Positions 1 through 9,868 are shown, counted from the first letter of the stretch. The stretch is 64,000 bases of DNA from CALDTK01 sp963837005 (GCA_963837005.1 CAWIMC010000018.1:1-64000), one strand, 5' to 3'. Made by a program: numbers and translations. Notes: a model not told the origin generated them from the letters alone.

Positions 1-1510
1 GGCGGGCCTTGCGGCAAAACTCACGAGCGTCACGGGGAGCGCGACGCCTGTTGACGAAAGCCGCCACCGTCCCACACGCCGACCTGCGCACCGGAGGTCG
101 CCACCGACACCACGTGGCCCAGGTCGTTGATGCGGTGCGGACTCCCAAAATCGCCGGCCCCGGCAGAAGATTCGCTACGCGATCGCGTACTCCGGTCGCG
201 CGGCGATACTCACCATCGGATCGGGCAGGTCGAGCGGCAGCGGGTGATCGCCGACGGGCACGAACCGGGACACAGAACGATCGGCGAGATTGGTGGTCGC
301 ACCAGTCGCCGTCCAGCGCCGTCGATCGGTCGCGACGGGGACCGCGGTGAACCTGCCGGTCGCGTTGTTGTGGACCACCAACTGCACGGCTCGCGCATAA
401 AAGGCGTGGCGTAGCCGACGTTGCGCAGCGACAGCGCAAGGTCCAGCGCCTGGTACGGCGCCACGGTCGACGTGTAGGTCCCGGATGTAACTCGAGACGG
501 TAGCCGAGTTCGCGCTTGATGGCGTCCATGCAGCCCCCCGTCACCCAGTCGTCGTTGACGTCGTTGTTGTACTGGTTGTTGAGGTAGCTGTAGGCCGAGG
601 CGGCGGAGTTCTGCGTCGGCGCCGGCGATAGGTCGGTGCCGGCGCAATACGTTCTGCGGGGAGTAGGCGTCGGTGCACGTCTCGCCGCCGACAGCCGCGA
701 CTCCTCCTCGGCATCGGCGTAAGGCTTCAGGTTGGTCGTATCGCTCTGTGATGGCGAGGTGCTGTTGCCGTAATCGGTAGAAGTCCCGAAGTCGTCTGGA
801 CTCGCCAGCACACAGTCGTTGTGAAGCCGACGCGCGCGGTCGGTGTGCCATGTAGGCGTCGGCGGGCGCGGCGCGCACTGGTCGTGGGGGCCTGGATACC
901 GTATGCGGCCGCTCCTTGAGCTGTGGGTCGCGCATCTGCACCATCCGACTGGTCGGCACTGCGTCGAGCAAGGCCGCGAGCACGCGTTCGGTCCTGCCGA
1001 TCGGCGTCGGTGAGCTTGAGGTCCGGGCCCTGACTCGCATCCCCGAAGAAGTTAGTGTAGTATTTCTCGCCGAAGGTCCTCTTGAGCCCATCTGTACGGC
1101 GACCGTCACGTCGGTATTCGCCTGGAGCACGGGGGTGCGCTGTTCGATGTGCCGCAGGACCCAGACCTTGGCCGCGTCCCCGTAGGGCGGGCAGATGAGC
1201 TCCCGCAGGCACCCGTCGTCATTTCGTCGGTGTAGGCGACCTAGGGATGAGCTTTACGCCAGCCTCCCGCGCTACGTCGAAGTCGTTTTGGACCGCCGCG
1301 AGGTAGGCCGCCGAGAGGTCGCTCGCCTTAAAGCTGTCGAGGAAGAAGTCGCGATCCACCAGCGTGGAGCTGATCTGATAGCCCGCCGAAGGTGGAGTGT
1401 TGAGCTGTCGGTGGGTTGTAGTTCCGAGAGCACCAAGGGCGTATAGTTCCTCGGCGGGTCTCGGAGTAGCGGTAGAACCCCCGTCGGGATCGCGAAGTCC
1501 AGAGGGGACG
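1..1510 (-). pseudogene. DUF4874-DUF4832 family protein, partial and multiply frameshifted
   Basis: Piecing together the three minus-strand frames gives one protein. Near 1500-1460 it reads FYRYSETR, then a stretch around SDLSAAYLAAVQNDFDVARE and GVKLIPR (about 1330-1230), then PPYGDAAKVWVLRHIEQRTP (about 1190-1140), FGEKYYTNFFGDA (about 1070), AVGGETCTDAYSPQNV (about 690-650), and YQALDLALSLRNVGYATPF (about 460-400). These are the order and signatures of DUF4874 followed by DUF4832, a pair found in secreted Bacteroidota proteins of unknown activity. At least six single-base frame changes interrupt it, and the 3' end lies beyond base 1. Because the neighbouring thrS shows the same kind of damage, I favour sequencing or assembly error over true decay. 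The family assignment is firm; the integrity of the gene is not. Confidence 0.7.
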
Positions 1511-2090
1511 GCCGTAAGTGACGATGGTTTGGGCGGGGAGGGCTTCGCCAGAACACTCGGCAGGGTGACTGGTATTGACAGACCATTCGGGTGAGGTGCG
1601 ACAAAATCGGGCTCGGCCACACAAAGCACGCCCGCCACCCGAACGCCTGCCGTACCGCTCCTCGACGAAGCGCTTGTCGTCGTCCGACCAACCATCGTGA
1701 TGCACGGCGACCGCGAAACCGGACCATGACGGCGACGGAATCCTGGCCATAAGGAGGCGTTGAGCACGGCAACGCCGCCACCCCTCAGCGGCCCAATCGC
1801 AAACGGTAGGACTATCGCTGTACTTGCCCATGCCTTCCCCTTGTAAGCCGCCACGAGCACACGACCGTCGGCACAAATCGCACCGCCTACTGCGTGATCT
1901 TCGACACGTCGACCTCCGGCATGGTTCGGTGGTTGACGATGACGTTCGCTATGCTGACGAGGGCGACGGAAGGGACACGAGTAGTGTCTATCGATTGGAG
2001 CCCCGCGCATGCTCCTCGTCGATCATGATTGACATATGGGACAGGTGGTGGATGTAGGCGGCCAGGATCAAGACGCGTGGCTCGCAAAGG
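1511..2090 (-). pseudogene. Degraded coding sequence upstream of the DUF4874 region
   Basis: Protein-like minus-strand segments continue upstream of the DUF4874 domain in changing frames, for example VIVNHRTMPEVDVSKIT (about 1950-1900), ICADGRVLVAAYKGKAW (about 1880-1830) and HHDGWSDDDKRFVEERYG (about 1710-1660). They could be an N-terminal domain of the same secreted protein or a separate upstream gene. The DVSKIT and ADGRV pieces are faintly like the start of GH18 glycosidases, but too little is readable to assign this. No start codon can be chosen because the frame is broken repeatedly. Confidence 0.35.
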
Positions 2091-2214
2091 TGCTAGGGGG
2101 CGCTTGCCCTACTCCGCACGGGTCATCGGAGGCCTCCGCGAGCCTCCCAAATAAGGGGAAGGCAGCCGCGACCCGGCCAGCATCGACGGGACATTCTCGA
2201 ACGCCCGCCGTTCG

Positions 2215-2850
2215 CCCTTCACGTGTGACCAAGGGTAAATCCTCCGAATGACCAACGATAAGTTGGCCAGCCCTCCGCCGTTACGTCGACGTTGTCTACC
2301 TCCGGATCGCTTTGGTCTACGTACAACATGATTGGGCATCCAAGGGGAAAGGGACCCTTTTCCGATGCGGCAGTGATGACCGTCCAAGCTGTCACGTCCG
2401 GATCTTGCCATACGCCTTTAGCAGCCCAACCATTGTCCATCGGGTAGTTGCAGTAGTTCACGAGAAAGCACAGGTGGTCGAAATGAATCCCGTAGGGAAA
2501 GGTGACCAGGTGTTGATCGTCCGTGATCAACTCGAGATGTAGGTCTACCTGGCGTCCTCGCTCGTTGTAGAGTTTGCAAAAGTCCTGCAAGACGGTTCGC
2601 AAGGGTTGAATTGAGACGATATGATCCTCACACAGTCGGTGTTGGCGATAGGTTCAGTTGGCAAACACTGGTCATCGGCCAAGGGCGCCTCAGGCTTGGC
2701 AATCTTCGAAACCCTCCAAACCACTGCAGTATACCAAAGGCCACTAAGAGGTACACGGTAAAGTCCATAGGATTGTTCGCTCGAATATCGGGTTTGCACG
2801 GCAGCTACGCGCAGTCGCGGATGTAATGTTCTCCGGCAAGGTGGTGGCAC
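2215..2850 (-). pseudogene. Hypothetical protein, frameshifted
   Basis: The longest intact piece (2219-2602) contains YNERGRQVDLHLELITDDQ, FPYGIHFDHLCFLVNYCNYP and GCPIMLYVDQSDPEVDNVDV. In another frame just upstream (2600-2850) it reads SGLWYTAVVWRVSKIAKPEA. The two segments abut and most likely form one polypeptide of about 200 residues broken near 2590; a further frame change lies near 2225. The amino-acid composition is that of a soluble, cysteine-containing protein. No signal peptide or known motif is visible and I do not recognise the family. Base composition is lower in GC than the neighbouring DUF4874 gene, which may indicate separate origin. Confidence 0.4.
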
Positions 2851-3125
2851 AGGACGGAAAGGTGGTGCGAACTGCTGTCGTCACCGGTCCGAGCAAATGC
2901 TGGCCTAAGTCCAAGAACGGGCTTTATAGGCTTAGCAGCCAGCACCGCTCCCATCGCTGAGCGCTGAAGGCACGACTCCCTACGGTGACGCGGTGTTTAA
3001 ACCGAGCTTGTTGTGGGGAGCGAGTAGTGAGCTTGGTACTGCCAACATCCGTAGGCAATAACCATGCGCCACACCCGAACACGTGCCATGCCTTACCTTC
3101 ACCTACGAACCGCAAGCTCGCCCCC
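2851..3125. other. Intergenic, no supported gene
   Basis: Nothing with consistent coding character is seen. The stretch separates the minus-strand broken gene from the plus-strand HTH/PIN pair and presumably holds divergent promoters. No clear terminator hairpin or Bacteroidota promoter pair could be defined by eye. Confidence 0.4.
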
Positions 3126-3520
3126 ATGAAAACGCTCACGCACGACACCATCAAAGCGTCCGACCTCTTGCCCGAGGACCGCGCGGACCTCGAGCGTCTC
3201 GCGACGGACAAGGGGCCGCTCAGCGAGCGCCTGCGCAAAGTGTTAGCACCTATCCTCAGGATGGTGGCGGCGGGTAGGGATTTTAGGGTGGTCGAAGAGC
3301 CCGGATTCTTGTCACCCGATCAGGTGGCTGAGCGACTACAACTACCCGTTGACCTAGTACTCACATGATCCGCATGGATCGGTTCGCGGCCGTCGACCAG
3401 TCTGCAGGCTATCGAAAGTGCGCACCGGATGATGTAGAGGAAGCTGCGAACGGCAAGGTTCTTGAGCGCACGTTCGCGAGGTCAGGACGACGGAGGCACG
3501 ACCTCGAACCGTGTACCGTG
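3126..3520 (+). pseudogene. HTH (excisionase-type) antitoxin-like protein, frameshifted
   Basis: From ATG 3126 the protein begins MKTLTHDTIKASDLL and leads into a helix-turn-helix signature FLSPDQVAERLQLPVDLVLT at residues about 62-81. It then hits a stop at 3366, but the frame starting at 3365 continues the expected motif (IRMDRFAAV, SAGYRK, DDVEEAANGKVLERTF). One lost or gained base near 3366 therefore splits it. The fold is the MerR/excisionase-like DNA-binding domain used by antitoxins paired with PIN toxins. It sits directly upstream of the PIN-domain gene, so an antitoxin that represses its own operon is likely (inference). Damage fits the frameshift-rich quality of the first 6 kb. Confidence 0.55.
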
Positions 3521-3943
3521 ATGAACCGGTATTTCTTCGACGCCAATGTACTTTACCGCTGTCATGATGACGGACACCTTTCTTACCTTGCCGACCAGTT
3601 CGGATTCGTCCAGTGTGTTGGTCACCTACGTGCAGTCGAGGAAGCGTTGACGGCGGTCGCTACTGGCGAAGACGAGGGCAGATCACCATCTTGAGGCAGG
3701 CGATACGATTCGAGGCTACGACGCGATGAAACACGCGTCGCCCTGGCCAGTATCCGAGATGTGGATTGTTCTATCTCCAGCGGAAATGCGAACCCTACAG
3801 GAATTGAATTACCGGACCCAAAAGATCTGCAGGTGCTTGATGATGCACACCAAGGTCAGGCAGACATCATTGTCACCAATAACTTGCGAGATTTCCCGTC
3901 TGAGCTACTGGCTCAGCTGGGCATCGAAGCCCTCACCCGATGA
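3521..3943 (+). pseudogene. PIN-domain (VapC-like) toxin, frameshifted
   Basis: ATG 3521 starts MNRYFFDANVLYR, with the first acidic residue of PIN nucleases in the FDANVL motif. After several frame changes the C-terminal half appears at 3761-3943, with LPDPKDLQVLDDAHQGQADI and IVTNNLRDFPSELLAQLGIE, the conserved D-x(n)-TNNLRDF part of the PIN active site. An intact protein would be about 180 residues and act as a metal-dependent ribonuclease toxin. The partner HTH gene lies immediately upstream in the same orientation. As read, the gene cannot make a full protein; whether this is real loss or sequence error is undecided. Confidence 0.55.
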
Positions 3944-4209
3944 CGTCTTGACGGATATGTACCGCACCAACGCGACCATTGGTAATACAGCAATGGAAAT
4001 CTGAGAGCGAGGAAGCAGCGTCACCTTGGTCAAGAACTGCACTTGCTAGATCGATTGCGGCGCATCGGCTACGCCCATTCGCGGCTGAACTCGAAGGCAG
4101 GCTGGACTTGAGAGATACCCAACTGAACTGTGTGTGAGTTGATAGACTCCAGGCATATGGGTTAGCTCCTAGGTTCGCCACCCCCGCCCCCACCCTACCT
4201 TCGCCCCCA
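3944..4209. other. Intergenic, no supported gene
   Basis: No coding sequence is recognised between the PIN remnant and thrS. The end of the stretch is C-rich and leads into a copy of the GTTTT mini-hairpin (4210-4224) that ends 18 bp before the thrS start codon. Confidence 0.4.
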
Positions 4210-4242
4210 GTTTTGCCGAAAGGCGCCCAAATCCCTCACCCC

Positions 4243-6220
4243 ATGTCCTCCGTAGCCGCCGACGTCCACCAGATCACCATCACCCTGCCCGACGGGACCG
4301 CAGCAAGCCCTACCCCGCCGGCGCCACCGCCCTCGACATCGCCACCGATATCTCGGCCGGGCTGGCGCGCAACGTGCTGTCGGCCAAGGTCAACGGCAAG
4401 GTCGATCGAGGCCAACCGGCCCATCCGCGATGACGCCACCGTCCAGCTCCTCACCTGGCGCGACCCCGAAGGGCAGCAGACCTTCTGGCACTCCTCGGCG
4501 CACGTTTTGGCGGAAGCCCTCGAGGCCCTGTACCCCGGCGTCAAACTCGGCATCGGACCGGCCGTCGACGGGGGCTTCTACTACGACGTCGACCTCGGCC
4601 CCGAGCGCAGCTTCTCGACCGAGGACTTCAAGGCTGTCGAGGACAAGATGCTCGAACTGGCGCGCGCTGAAGTCGGACTTCGTCCGCACCGATGTCTCGA
4701 AGGCAGACGCGCTGGCGTACTTCACCGACAAGGGTGACGAGTACAAGCTCGAGCTGATCCGCGACCTCGAGGACGGCTCGATCACCTTTTACAAGCAGGG
4801 CAACTTCACCGACCTGTGCCGCGGGCCACACCTCGTCAACACCGCCGCCATCAAGGCCGTCAAGATCATGAAGACCGGCGGGGCGTACTGGCGCGGGGAC
4901 GAGTCGCGCGACCAGACTCACCCGCATCTACGGCGTGAGTTTCCCGAAGGCCTCCGAGCTCAAGGAGCACCTCGAACTCCTGGAGCAGGCCAAGCTCCGC
5001 GACCACCGCAAGCTCGGCCAGGAGCTGGAGCTGTTCATGTTCTCCGAGAAGGTCGGCGCCGGCTTGCCGATGTGGCTGCCGCGCGGCACGCAACTGCGCG
5101 AGCGCCTCATCAACTACCTCAAGGAGCGCCAGGCGGACATGGGCTACCAGCAGGTCACCACGCCGCACATCGGCAAGAAGGAACTCTACGTCACGAGCGG
5201 CCACTACGCCAAGTACGGCGAGGACTCCTTCCAGCCCATCAAGACCCCCCGCGAGGACGAGGAGTTCCTGCTCAAGCCGATGAACTGCCCGCACCACTGC
5301 GAGATGTACAAGTTCCGGCCGCGGAGTTATAAGGAGCTGCCGGTGCGCTTCGCGGAGTTCGGGACGGTGTACCGCTACGAGCAGTCGGGCGAGCTCCACG
5401 GCCTGAGTCGCGTGCGGGGATTCACGCAGGACGACGCGCACATCTTCTGCACGCCGGAGCAGGTCCAGAAGGAGTTCCTCGACGTCGTTGCCCTCACGCA
5501 GGAGGTGTTGCACATGATCGGCTTCGACGACGTCACTGCGCAAATTAGTCTTCGCGATCCGGCCAAGCCCGAGAAGTACATCGGGTCGGACGAGGACTGG
5601 GCGCAGCGCCGAGCAGGCCATTATCGACGCCTGCGCCTCGATCGACATCACGACGGTGACGGCCTACGGCGAGGCGGCCTTCTACGGCCCGAAGCTCGAC
5701 TTCATGGTCCGCGACGCCCTCAAGCGCCAGTGGCAGCTCGGCACCGTCCAGGTGGACTACAACCTCCCGAAGCGCTTCGAGCTCGAGTACATCGGGGCCG
5801 ACAACCAGCCGCACCGCCCCGTCATGATCCACCGCGCGCCCTTCGGGCGTCCTGGAGCGCTTCACGTCGATCCTGATCGAGCACACGGGCGGCAACTTCC
5901 CGCTGTGGCTCGCGCCGGAGCAGTTCGCCGTCATCCCGGTGGCGGATCGCTTCAACGAGTATGCGCGGGAGGTGCAGCGGGTTTTGGCGAAAGCCGATAT
6001 CGTCGGCGAGGTAGACGAGCGCTCGGAGACGATCGGCCGCAAGATCCGCGATGCGGAGTTGCGCAAGGTGCCCTACATGCTGATCGTGGGCGAGGAGGAG
6101 GCTGCCGCCAAAACGGTGAGCGTGCGCAAGAAGGGCGAGGGGGATATGGGCAAGATGGAGATTGAGGCTTTCGCCAAAACCTTTGGGGAGGCGGCCAGCA
6201 CGACGACCTCGGGACATTGA
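4243..6220 (+). CDS. thrS: Threonine--tRNA ligase, frameshifted about six times as read
   Basis: Joined frames give the complete ThrRS architecture over 1,978 bp, the length expected for about 640-650 residues. They include a TGS start (ITITLPDG), the editing-domain HSSAHVL and GFYYDVDL motifs, class II catalytic motifs (MNCPHHCEMYK, FGTVYRYEQSGELHGL, RVRGFTQDDAHIFC) and an anticodon-binding end (LAPEQFAVIPVADRF, KVPYMLIVGEEEA). Frame changes fall near 4300, 4400, 4670, 4920, 5605 and 5850, all single-base. ThrRS charges tRNA-Thr and is essential, and every catalytic motif is intact between the breaks, so errors in the sequence are far likelier than a pseudogene. ATG 4243 gives the normal N-terminus. 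GTTTT mini-hairpins occur at 4210, 4504, 5981, 6100 and 6166. Confidence 0.85.
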
Positions 6221-6229
6221 CGAAAGCGC

Positions 6230-6466
6230 ATGAGTCGCTATACAGAAGCAGAGGTTAAAAACCTCATCGCGGCTCGGGAGTCGGAGCGCCCCGAACGAAA
6301 GTCAACTTGGACCAAAGAGATTGGGAAGAAGGCACGAAAGTCTGTATGTGCGTTCGCGAACGACATGTCCAACTCGAAGGAGACCGGGGTCCAGCGCTTC
6401 GGATCGGGCGATGCAATATATCTAGCGACTGTGCCGCGAAAATGGCAACCCTCCAATCGAGTTTAA
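6230..6466 (+). pseudogene. AlbA_2 (Schlafen-like) domain protein, N-terminal fragment
   Basis: The start at 6230, 10 bp after thrS, encodes the typical opening of AlbA_2/Schlafen ATP-binding proteins: an ESERPERKSTW motif, then KSVCAFANDMSNSKETGV at residues about 37-54. In the family this continues into a glycine-rich GID-type loop, but here the sequence turns into unrelated residues and stops at 6466. About 100 bp more is non-coding up to the MFS gene. It is therefore a truncated or frameshifted remnant at the end of the damaged region. Confidence 0.5.
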
Positions 6467-6607
6467 AGTGACGCAGTCGCGCATCACGGCTATCGTAGGT
6501 CCGGCTGTGCGAGCTTGGTAGATCACAATTGTTCCGGCAACACTAATCGTAGCCAGGGTTGCCTAGCTCAGCTTTCGCCAAAACCCTTCGCGTGAGATGC
6601 TACCCAC

Positions 6608-7975
6608 TCACCCCTCTGGGCTATCGCACGCCGGCTCTGGGCTTAACCCCTGCTTCCGAACCACGCGCGGCCCGTCGTCATCCCCGTCGCCCGAGTCCCG
6701 CTGCTCCGGATCGTCCTGGCCATCTTGATCTGTCTCAGCCAGTAACCGTAGCGCCGCAACCCCGCCAACGACCATCACCCCTGCCCCCGCGAGCACCGCC
6801 CAGTTGGCCGCCCCGGCTGCCGCCAGTGGGCCGGCGAGGAACGGCGGGAACGTCCGTCCGAGCGAGTCTACACTGCCCCGCACGCCTTGGATACGCCCTT
6901 GCTCGGAATTGGAGGCCGACTTGCTGAGCAGCGACATAATCATGGGGTCGATCAGTCCCGCTGCCAGCGCAAACGGAATAATCCCGGCGTAGGCCATCCA
7001 AGGCTCCTGCGCCAGTCCCATCAGCAGCACCGCCCCGCCGACGGTGAACATCGCCAGCCACAGTGATTTGCGCGGGCCAAACCAATCCTCGAAGCGTTTG
7101 ACGAGCAGCAATTGCACCACCATCAGCGCCAGTCCCAACGCAGAGAAAAAGTAGCCCGTTTGTTGGGCGTCCATCTCGAGATCCTCCTCTAGCACCACCG
7201 AGTAAAAGGTCGTGAAGAAGGTGTAGCCCGCGATGTAGCACAGCAGAATGAGATAGTACGGTCGGCGACTTTTATCCTGAAAAGCTTCCTTCGAATTCTT
7301 GAAAGAGCGCGCCAACTCGAAGCCTTCACCCTCACTGCGGTCCTTGTCCTTGAGGGTCTCCTTGAAGAGGAACGCAAAGGCGATGACGATAATGGCGTTC
7401 GCAGCTCCGGAGACGTAGAACGCCGTGGCCGGCCCAGCCCAATCCCCCGTCTCTGGACTCCCGAGGTAGCCCCCGAGCGAAGGCCCTACGACGAAGCCGA
7501 GCGAGAGTGCCGCAGTCAAGAATCCGAAGTACTGCGTGCGGCTCTCCTCTTCGCTCACGTCCGCCACCGAGGCCTGCGCGACGAGCATGTTGCCCGCCGC
7601 TAGTCCGTCGATGACTCGCCCGACAATGACCAGCCACACCATGCCGAGGCTGATGCCCGCGGCGAAGACAAAGAAGGAAAGCGTAGAACTCACGAACGAG
7701 GCAATCAAGAGCGGCCGTCGCCCGTAGCGATCCGCCAACTGCCCGATGATAGGCTGCATGAAGAAGGCTGGCACCGCGTAGGCGGCCCCCATCACCGCGA
7801 TCAGGATCATGCCCGTGGTTTCGGCGTCGGCCTTGCCGATCATGAGCGCCGGTGATTCGGGATCGGTGAATAGTAGCGGTAGGATCGGCTGCATCATCCC
7901 GGAGTTGACCTGATCGATGATAAGGATGACCAGAAGAATAATAAGCGAGCGAGGCATAAGCGCAGAAGATGACAA
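6608..7975 (-). CDS. Major facilitator superfamily exporter (TetA/MDR type)
   Basis: A 455-residue protein with about 12 hydrophobic segments. The loop between helices 2 and 3 has the MFS motif LADRYGRRPLL (residues about 80-90), and DQVNSGMMQPILPLLF in the first helix region is typical of drug/proton antiporters. The last 55 or so residues are hydrophilic and Asp/Gly/Glu-rich, a cytoplasmic tail longer than usual. It probably exports small toxic compounds using the proton gradient (family inference; substrate unknown). ATG 7975 is the first start; the ATG at codon 7 is equally possible. A mini-hairpin copy (6570-6584) sits just past its stop codon. The gene is transcribed toward the broken AlbA_2 remnant. 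Confidence 0.8.
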   Translation of the reverse strand: MSSSALMPRSLIILLVILIIDQVNSGMMQPILPLLFTDPESPALMIGKADAETTGMILIAVMGAAYAVPAFFMQPIIGQLADRYGRRPLLIASFVSSTLSFFVFAAGISLGMVWLVIVGRVIDGLAAGNMLVAQASVADVSEEESRTQYFGFLTAALSLGFVVGPSLGGYLGSPETGDWAGPATAFYVSGAANAIIVIAFAFLFKETLKDKDRSEGEGFELARSFKNSKEAFQDKSRRPYYLILLCYIAGYTFFTTFYSVVLEEDLEMDAQQTGYFFSALGLALMVVQLLLVKRFEDWFGPRKSLWLAMFTVGGAVLLMGLAQEPWMAYAGIIPFALAAGLIDPMIMSLLSKSASNSEQGRIQGVRGSVDSLGRTFPPFLAGPLAAAGAANWAVLAGAGVMVVGGVAALRLLAETDQDGQDDPEQRDSGDGDDDGPRVVRKQGLSPEPACDSPEG

Positions 7976-8102
7976 CCAATCCCTAACCAGGCCGCTGGTA
8001 CGATGTTCGGGATTCGCAACTCGGCCATATCGAAGTTGCGGAGATTGCCACAGGCCCGGTTCCGGAGCTGGTCACCTTTGCCGTACCAAAAGGAACTAGA
8101 CC

Positions 8103-8858
8103 ATGCCAACGCTTCAACTTTCGCCATTCACCCGCCGCTTCCTTATCGGTTTTGCGGCAACGCTCCTCCAGTTCGCCCTCCTCGCCCAGACCGAAGTCGT
8201 GCAGCCGAGCGCGAGTGGCGTGATCGAACTCGCGACAGCCGCCGGCCTCGGCTCCAACCTGATCTCCGGCGACCTCGGCCTTCGGTTCAATCCGCATGCC
8301 AACGTGAGCATCGAGGCTGGATTGGGCGGCGGGGGTTGGTCGCGCGATCTGCGCGGTGCCGCTGGTGCGTCCCTACCTGCCGGTATTACCGAGGGCACCC
8401 TACAGGGCAAAGCGATGCTGGGGCTGCGCCTCAAGATATACAGCGGTCCCGAGCACACGGGCTTCTACGGCGGCATCGGCGTCGTACAACAGGGCTACAA
8501 AGTCGAGGCGGACTCGAAGTTCGCCCGCCCGACCGAACCGCGTACCGGCGGTGGCGCGACGAGTGGTCTCGGGTTGCTGCTCAATATCCTGTTCAGCTCC
8601 AGTGGGCCACGGTATGACCGGTATACAACGCAAGCCGAGGGCACGGTGCGCGGCCTCGATCTCGCGAGCGGGTATGCCTTTGGACTCTCTGGCGGGCAAC
8701 GCTTTGAGGTCGGCGTCAACTATACGACGCGCACCTTTGGTGGTGGGACTTTCGAATACAGGACGCCGCAGGGTTTGCGGGAGCTAAAGCTGAAGGATCA
8801 CTTCGGGTCAAACTCTTTCCGTGTGGAGGTGAAGTACGTGGTGCCGCTGTGGCGGTAG
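8103..8858 (+). CDS. Predicted outer-membrane beta-barrel protein
   Basis: A 251-residue protein beginning with a signal peptide (hydrophobic core IGFAATLLQFALLAQ, residues about 14-28). The mature part alternates short Gly/aromatic-rich strands such as SIEAGLGGGGW, GFYGGIGVVQQGY and FEVGVNYTTRTFGGG, and ends in VEVKYVVPLWR. This is the pattern of small Bacteroidota outer-membrane barrels of about 8 strands. I cannot name a family or ligand. The gene is divergent from the MFS gene with about 127 bp between them. A mini-hairpin with a GCG/CGC stem (8149-8163) overlaps the signal-peptide region. Confidence 0.65.
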   Translation: MPTLQLSPFTRRFLIGFAATLLQFALLAQTEVVQPSASGVIELATAAGLGSNLISGDLGLRFNPHANVSIEAGLGGGGWSRDLRGAAGASLPAGITEGTLQGKAMLGLRLKIYSGPEHTGFYGGIGVVQQGYKVEADSKFARPTEPRTGGGATSGLGLLLNILFSSSGPRYDRYTTQAEGTVRGLDLASGYAFGLSGGQRFEVGVNYTTRTFGGGTFEYRTPQGLRELKLKDHFGSNSFRVEVKYVVPLWR

Positions 8859-8966
8859 GGGCGGGGCTGCTTGGGGGGCGGGGGCTGCTTGGGGGGCGGG
8901 GCCCGGCTGGGGGGGCCGGCTGGGGGGCGGGGCCCGTCGGCATCCGCTGATCGCGGATGCCGACGG
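8859..8966. repeat. G-run repeats and 14-bp perfect palindrome
   Basis: 8859-8933 is made of repeated short units built on GCTTGGGGGGCGGGG and GGCTGGGGGGC, with many runs of four or more G that could form quadruplexes. It is followed by a perfect inverted repeat, arms 8934-8947 and 8953-8966, loop TGATC. It directly precedes the left REP of the transposase unit, and a matching C-rich tract lies on the far side of the element, so it is probably part of the same repeat cluster. Confidence 0.7.
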
Positions 8967-8971
8967 ACCCC

Positions 8972-8999
8972 GTAGTAGAGCGGCGGACCTATGGCCCGC
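8972..8999 (+). repeat. REP element, left copy (GTAG + hairpin)
   Basis: GTAG at 8972-8975, a 7-nt spacer, then an imperfect hairpin GCGGACC-TAT-GGCCCGC (8983-8999). This is the layout of REP sequences recognised by REP-associated Y1 transposases: a 5' GTAG guide plus a foot hairpin with one internal mismatch. The same sequence occurs twice in inverted orientation downstream of the transposase. Confidence 0.75.
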
Positions 9000-9129
9000 T
9001 GGGGAGGCCTTCGACAACTGAGTGACGGATAGTTAAAAAATGCTGCTAGGCTAGGGTGCCTGACGCGTCAAGGCTCCGTGGTTCATTTCTCTAGGGAATC
9101 AACCCGAGTATGTGTAGCATATTCACGAC

Positions 9130-9621
9130 ATGCCAAACACATATGCCAAGGTTTACCTCCACTACGTTACTTCTCCCAAGTATCGAGAGGCCCTCATTAC
9201 GGAAGAGCACCGCGGGCGAGCCCAAGCGTTTATTATAAACACACTCGCGGCACGCGGGCACGGCCCCATCGAGACCTATTGCCGTCCAGACCACATACAC
9301 ACCTTCTTCCGACTCGGCATTACTGACCCTATATGTGTGTTGCTGGATCAACTTAAGACCAATAGCAGCCGTGACTTCAAGAAGTGGATGCACCCCGGCT
9401 TCGCCTGGCAGAGCGGCGGCGCCCTCTTCTCCGTCTCCCGCTGGGACGTTGACAAAATCAGCAACTACATCCGTGACCAGCACGAGCACCACGAAAAGCA
9501 AAGGTTCCTCACCGAATACAAAGCCCTCCTCCGCAAGCACGGCGTCACCTACAAAGACGAGTACTTGCTAGTAGACCCCATGCACCTGCCCACTTCCAGA
9601 CCACCCGTACCGCCTAAGTAA
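9130..9621 (+). CDS. REP-associated tyrosine transposase (RAYT / IS200-like Y1)
   Basis: A 163-residue protein of the Y1 HUH family. It has the PDHIHTFF segment (HUH metal-binding pair, residues about 53-60), a NYIRDQHEHH segment with the candidate nucleophilic Tyr (about residue 117), and the usual FAWQSGGALFSVS region between them. Such enzymes cut and join single-stranded DNA at a tetranucleotide next to a hairpin. Its context decides the class. It is alone (no tnpB), with one GTAG-hairpin REP upstream and two inverted copies downstream, the arrangement of chromosomally domesticated RAYTs. ATG 9130 gives a normal N-terminus (MPNTYAKVYLHYV). No mini-hairpin word lies inside this unit. Confidence 0.8.
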   Translation: MPNTYAKVYLHYVTSPKYREALITEEHRGRAQAFIINTLAARGHGPIETYCRPDHIHTFFRLGITDPICVLLDQLKTNSSRDFKKWMHPGFAWQSGGALFSVSRWDVDKISNYIRDQHEHHEKQRFLTEYKALLRKHGVTYKDEYLLVDPMHLPTSRPPVPPK

Positions 9622-9629
9622 AGGCTCCA

Positions 9630-9817
9630 GCCCAGCTCCCCCAAGCGGGCCATAGGTCCGCCGCCCTCCTACCTGGTCCGAAGGAGCCGAGCGCAGCGAC
9701 GCGACGCGGGCCAGGCCCCCCAAGCCCAGCCCCCCCAAGCGGGCCACAGGTCCGCCGCCCTCCTACCTGGTCCCAAGGAGCCGAGCGCAGCGACGCGACG
9801 CGGGCCAGGCCCCCCAA
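9630..9817 (-). repeat. Two tandem 94-bp units carrying inverted REP hairpins
   Basis: Two near-identical 94-bp units (the word CCAAGCGGGC starts at 9641 and 9735). Each contains GCGGGCC-ATA/ACA-GGTCCGC (9645-9661 and 9739-9755) followed after 7 nt by CTAC (9669-9672 and 9763-9766), i.e. GTAG plus hairpin on the minus strand, matching the left REP in inverted orientation. Each unit also holds a second inverted repeat (CCTGGTCC ... GGGCCAGG). Together they look like a BIME-type cluster made by the neighbouring RAYT. Confidence 0.75.
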
Positions 9818-9868
9818 GCTCAGCCCCCCAGTCGCGCCCCCGCACGCGCCCCCCCTCTCCTCATCCCC

